From Piliocolobus tephrosceles (Eukaryota > Chordata > Mammalia > Primates > Cercopithecidae), in contig NC_045434.1 of assembly GCF_002776525.5 (NCBI RefSeq), positions 198,047,390-198,111,389 of the forward strand: a stretch of 64,000 nucleotides of DNA. Reading direction: 5' to 3'. Shown here one piece after another: positions 59,363 to 64,000 of the stretch (positions are counted from its first letter, which is position 1; each line of letters begins with the position of its first letter). Under the pieces are notes generated by a model. That model was not told the origin of the DNA. It ran no database searches and saw only the letters and a program-made list of their open reading frames with translations. The position numbers and the translations under genes are program-made.

Positions 59363-60854
59363 CACGCTTATGTAGCCCCAACGCTACAGAGCTAGTTTGT
59401 GAACCTGGGTGTTGCAAACGGCAACATCTGCATCCTTTCTACTGCCCCACCCTGTCTCTGACACACACTAGTGGGGTCTGTGACTGGTTCACTGCAGGAA
59501 TACAGGGATGCACACACATGCACACACATACACACACTGACCAGTAATGCAGCCACCTAAGGCCACCAGGACACAGGCTCCTGTACAGGTCCTGCAGGGG
59601 TGACCTCCTGGGTGCCGAGTTCCAGGTGCAGACTGTCTTTTGGATGGGCCCAGTTGCTCTTCTCTCTCAGAGAACAGTGAGGAATCTCAGAGCGTATCTG
59701 GCCTCATCTCGGAACTGAGGGCTCTCAATGGCATCTCTGTCCCTGCTGCATCAGAGAAGGTGGGAGGGAGGGTGGCAGCACAGCCACGGCCAAGGATGTG
59801 GGTGTTTTCATGTGTGGGGCTCCAGCACAGTTGTTAACCAAGTGAGGGCCAGCAGGGGCACTTCAGTATCAAACATCCTTAAGACTAAGGGCCATGGCCA
59901 TAGAAAACAGGGAGAGGACAGGGAGAGGAAGGCCAGTCTTCACTGAGAGAGGCTAATTTAATAATAATAATAATGCACTGTGTGTCAGGCACTGCACTCA
60001 GCGCTTTATGACGGAGATCTCACTTAATCCTCATACCAATCCAGTAAGGAGGGCACAGGCACTTTGTCCATTCTGCAGATGAGGAATCTGAGGCTCAGAG
60101 CAGAGAAGAAACTGCCTTAACTTCACTGTCTGATTTCACAGCCCCTTCTTCAAAAACCCTCCTAGCAAATCCACAAGGCACAGGTGGCCCAGCATCCAGG
60201 GCCACCTGGATCAATGTGGGGCTTTGATGAAAAAACTCACACAGGCCAGGGTTCAGCAGACAGACAAGGGCCCTTGCCCCAGGCCCCTGACCCTGACCCT
60301 GACTCCTACCCAACTACTCCTGCCCTTGGCCACACTCCGAGCCTCTGTCTTCAGCAGAGCCTCCATCACATTTACGGAATCTACAAGGGACCTGTTGTTT
60401 TCTTGGGTTGTTTACAAAGGCCGGTGTGGGAGGTGAGTTTGGGAAGTGATGGCGGGTCATAACCATTTATTCACGGATCCATCCTTCTCTGACTAGCTCT
60501 TGACCAAGTCTAAGAGCTGAATCTGGAAGATAAATGCTGTCGACCCCCACCTATCCAAAATATCTCCCCTGAAGCTTTGCCCTAGGGGTACCCCCTCTCC
60601 GTCTGGCCTGGCTTACAAGTTCCTCCCTGGAAAAGACAATAGAGAGGACTACCCACCCTGGCAGACCGCTCCTCAAACGACCACCTGTAACGCAGAGCAG
60701 GTAACCCACGAAAGCCCTCGACCCACCAAAACATTGGGATTGATTTCTCCCAATCTCCTGAGAGAGGGGAGATTCAGCAAGACTTGATTTCCTCCACTCA
60801 AGTGGCTCACTACTCCCAAGCAGCTCCTGGAGATATTGGGATGTTTTAATGGTC
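59363..60854. other. NCMAP 5' intron, mostly unique, with one MIR
   Basis: MIR in reverse at about 59965-60150 (ttctgcagatgaggaatctg). The rest is moderately GC-rich. I looked for a 5' UTR exon or CpG island and found neither. Confidence 0.5.
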
Positions 60855-60870
60855 AGAAAATTGACCTTCA

Positions 60871-61183
60871 GTCCAGGTGTGGTGATGTGAACCTGTAATC
60901 ATAGCCACTCGGGAGGCTGAGATGGGAGATTCGCTTGAGCCCAGGAGTTTGAGGCTGTAGTGAGCCGTGATCGAGCCACTGCACTTCAGCCTGGGTGACA
61001 GAGCAAGATACCATCTCAAAAAATTAACAGAAAAAGAAAATTGAGTCTTTTCCCCTCAGAAGTCCCATCTTTCTCACTAAAGACAGAGCTGTTTTCCTTT
61101 CTGTTTCTTTCTCTTTCTTTTGCCTATTAAACCTCCACTCCTAAACTCCTAAAAAAAAAAAAGAAAAAGAAAAAGAAAATTGA
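60871..61183 (+). mobile_element. Chimeric retroinsertion: Alu piece plus transcript-like segment
   Basis: An exact 16-bp duplication agaaaattgaccttca lies at 60855-60870 and 61184-61199. Inside are an Alu right-arm piece (60871-61020), about 130 bp of non-Alu sequence, an ATTAAA signal at 61126-61131, and an A-rich tail from 61151. The non-Alu end (tgcctattaaacctccactc) resembles an LTR polyadenylation region. Confidence 0.8.
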
Positions 61184-61292
61184 CCTTCATATTGGCACCT
61201 TGTAATTTTTACTTATTGGTGCAAATTATGTCCCCACAAAGGTAAATCTGCTACCTCTTCTAAGTGAAAACCTGTCAGGTTTAAGAGCACTT

Positions 61293-61655
61293 TTGTGGTG
61301 GGGAGTGGTGGCTTACATCTGTAATCCCAGCATTTTGGGAGGCCGAGGTGGGTGTATTGCTTGAGCCCAGGAGTTTGAGACCAGCCTGGACAACATGGTG
61401 AAACCGCTTCTCTACAAAAATACAAAGATTAGCTGGGCATAGTGGTGTGCACCTGTAGTCTCAGCTACTTGGGAGGCTGAGGCTGGAGGATTGCTTGAGC
61501 CTGGGAGGCAGAGGCTGCAGTGAGCCAAGATCACGCCACTGCACTCCAGCCTGGGCTACAGAGTGAAACCCTGTAAATAAAAGAAAAGAAAAGAAAAGAA
61601 AAGAAAAGAAAAGAAAAGAAAAAAGACAAGGAAAGAAAAGAAAAGAAAAGAAAAG
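61293..61655 (+). mobile_element. Alu with long (GAAAA)n tail
   Basis: The tail at 61579-61654 is about 75 bp of GAAAA units; agcacttttg / agcacctttg flank it. Confidence 0.92.
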
Positions 61656-62388
61656 CACCTTTGACCTTCGTGTATGAAAGGCTCAATTCAAACTTGCCCG
61701 GTTGGAACAGAGCAGTTAGGGTAGGTGGTATCACCACATCAATGTTACCTCCCACCAATAGGTGGCGATAGTAGTTGGCTGTAGGATGGTAAACATCCTG
61801 TGAAGCCAATCTGTTTTTAAGCAGAGGAGCTTTCTGCCCTTGAAAACAGCAATTGTATGTTCTCTGATGATTTTCTTCTCTGGGGTAAATATTCTCAGCT
61901 CCTTCAAACAAGTCTTTGGGTGATGGTGTCTCTCATGGGCTCCTCATTCCTCTGTGTCAAGGGGTCCCCTAAGAACGACCCCAAAACTGGACACATGACT
62001 CCAGACGGGTGCTGACATGTTCAGAATGACAGTTTTCTTGATGCTTATCAGATGTGAGCCTGAATTATGCTCTTTACTAGCTGTGTGACCTTGGCCAACT
62101 TTCTTCACCTCTTGGTTTTCTGGTCTGTGAAATAGGAATTATAATAGTCACAATTCCATAGCGTTGTGAGAATTAAATAAGATGAAACATGTCATATATT
62201 CAGCACAGTGCTGTAGACGATATCTATTGATATTGCCCTGGATTGATAAAAACAAATAGCTCATTGGCCTTATAGGCAGGCACAGCAGACTGCTCCTATC
62301 CACCTACTGAAAGATGCCCCCTACTCTTTTTCACACTTATCCTTACGCTCGTTAATGGCCAAAGCCCCAAGATCACCAAGTGAAGGGG
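61656..62388. other. NCMAP 5' intron with MIR
   Basis: 62055-62225 is a MIR in plus orientation (actagctgtgtgaccttggcc). The rest is apparently unique. Confidence 0.55.
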
Positions 62389-62688
62389 ATTTTTTTTTTT
62401 TTTTTTTCCAGATGGAGTCTCACTCTGTTTCCCAGACTGGAGTAGAGTGGGACGATCTCAGCTCACTGCAACCTCCGCCTCCTGGGTTCAAGTGATTCTT
62501 CTGCCTCAGCCTCCCAAGTAGCTGGGAATACAGGCACCTGCCACCACACCCAGCTAATTTTTGCATTTTTAGTAGGGACGAGGTTTCCCCATCTTAGCCA
62601 GACTGGTCTCGAACTCCTGACCTTGTGATCTGCCCACCTCAGCCCCCCAAAGTGCTGGGATTACAGGTGCGAGCCACCACGCCCAGCT
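62389..62688 (-). mobile_element. Alu with 9-bp target duplication
   Basis: gtgaagggg at 62380-62388 and 62689-62697. Confidence 0.91.
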
Positions 62689-62697
62689 GTGAAGGGG

Positions 62698-64000
62698 CTT
62701 TATAAACTGCAAAGTGGAAAGACAGCAGCAGTGACAGTCGCATGATGACAATATCATGATGGTCTGCTGTCCAGTTGCCAGGACTCCATTCTGCACTTGT
62801 GCAAATGACTTTTTGACAATCAGGACTTTGCACTGATCCCTGTTAGCCTTGACCTTGTTGATTTGGACCCTCAGGAGAGACATTTCAGCTCCTCCTGGAT
62901 GGCTGAAATGACAGTGCTGTGACACAGCACATTGGCTAGAGGCTCATGACCCAGCAAGGACTTTGGGGTTGGGTAGACCTGGATTTTCATCTTTGCCTCA
63001 TCACTGACCAGCTTGATAAACTGAGCCACTCTTTCATTTGTAAAACAGGGATAACACCCCCTAATTCGTGGGGTTGTGAGAACAAATGAGATACCACAAC
63101 TGCTCAACAGAGTGCCTGGAGTGCTCATGGCAGTTCCCAGCCTCTCTTCACCTCTCCCTGACTCCAGTCTGTGTTCTCCCTGCTCTCTTTGTCTCTTTGG
63201 AGCTTGAATGCCCTGGTCTCTGTCTGGTCAAGTTTTGGGCTGCATTTGGTCAAACTCAGGTATAAACAGGGAGGTCAGGGAGTCAGACCATGAAGCCTGG
63301 TGTCCAAGGAGGGGATCTGAGCAGGGGTTCACCAGGACCTCTGAAGGACCTGATCTTCCTCTCCATCTCCATTGACAGCAGAGACAGAGGAAATAGTGAG
63401 ACCTCCCTCAAAGAGTCCTGATGGGACCAGTGGGGCACGGGGGCTGTGGCTGGACAGGGGAAGAGCAAGCTGTGGATTCATAACCTGAGACTCGGAAGAC
63501 CAGGATTTCCCTTTCACTCATTTGCTACCTGATCCTGGAAAGTCTTCTTCCTTCCCTGGACCTTGGTTTTCCTGCCTATAAAATCGCCCAGTTTGGAGAT
63601 CATCTCTAAGGGCTTTTCCAACCAGTGATTCTGTTATATGGAACTGTTCATAGCTTCACTCAAGAACTAGTGTCTTCCAAAAGCTTATTCTTCTTTGTAG
63701 ATATGGACTCAGGGGATGTGAGGAGAGGGAAGTCAGCGTGAGCAGGTCAATCTGGAAGGCAGCGATCCTTTCTAGAAGGCACTCGAGACTGGAACAAACC
63801 AAGGCAGATTCCATGCAGGGACTTTGATTTGGCAACAGCAGTGCACAAGAAAGGAAACCCGGGAATGAACTATGTAGGGTACATAGTTACCCGAGCCACC
63901 TGAATCCTGCATGGCCAGTTCCTTCACCCTCCATTCCTGTTTGGTCCCTTATCATAAGCTCCCCACCCCATCTGCCCTGTCTGTTCATGGCTCTGTGTAT
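62698..64000. other. NCMAP 5' intron to window edge
   Basis: MIR-like stretches in plus orientation at about 62960-63125 and 63480-63640. Otherwise low-repeat sequence, and no CpG island. Some part may be regulatory for NCMAP, but I see no specific site I would defend. Confidence 0.5.

Noticed and set aside
60224..60462. Frames over the ccctgaccctgaccctgac stretch, and the idea of an interstitial telomere repeat
   Set aside because: Only about three short imperfect units, not TTAGGG-type, and the frames lack splice or start context.
53581..64000. NCMAP first exon and promoter
   Set aside because: I searched for a donor-bearing exon with promoter features or a CpG island on the minus strand and found no candidate that I could defend.

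Overview
This is vertebrate nuclear DNA, and the sequence points to an Old World monkey (macaque, baboon or guenon type). Alu elements dominate it (about 85 traceable copies). Two of them (38852-39148 and 46264-46569, both minus) carry the AluY variants I associate with cercopithecoids. There are no bacterial or plasmid features. The window corresponds to the human 1p36.11 neighbourhood read in reverse: SRRM1 and NCMAP both lie on the minus strand.

Layout. 1-1283 is the start of SRRM1 intron 1. SRRM1 coding exon 1 (only seven codons) is at 1284-1304, inside a CpG-island promoter spanning about 690-1700. From about 1700 to 38650 is intergenic DNA packed with Alus, L1 remnants, MaLR LTRs and microsatellites. 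NCMAP follows on the minus strand. A candidate poly(A) site lies near 38665, and a repeat-rich 3' UTR reaches up to the stop codon at 42578. Its three coding exons are 42578-42719, 46998-47082 and 53492-53573, with clean GT/AG junctions in phase. Spliced, they give an intact 102-residue single-pass membrane protein. From 53581 to 64000 is NCMAP 5' intron sequence. I could not locate a 5' non-coding exon or the NCMAP promoter, which probably lie beyond the window.

Function. SRRM1 is a nuclear splicing coactivator and housekeeping gene, which fits its TATA-less CpG promoter. NCMAP is a small non-compact-myelin membrane protein of Schwann cells. Nothing in the sequence links their functions; they are chromosomal neighbours in the same orientation.

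The most unusual material is structural rather than genic. It includes a perfect 49-bp palindrome (7794-7842), a chimeric Alu-plus-transcript retroinsertion with 16-bp target duplications (60855-61199), a three-armed Alu with its own target duplications (43181-43642), a roughly 150-bp duplicated segment splitting a MIR next to the first NCMAP coding exon, and several nested retroposons. I see no new gene system.
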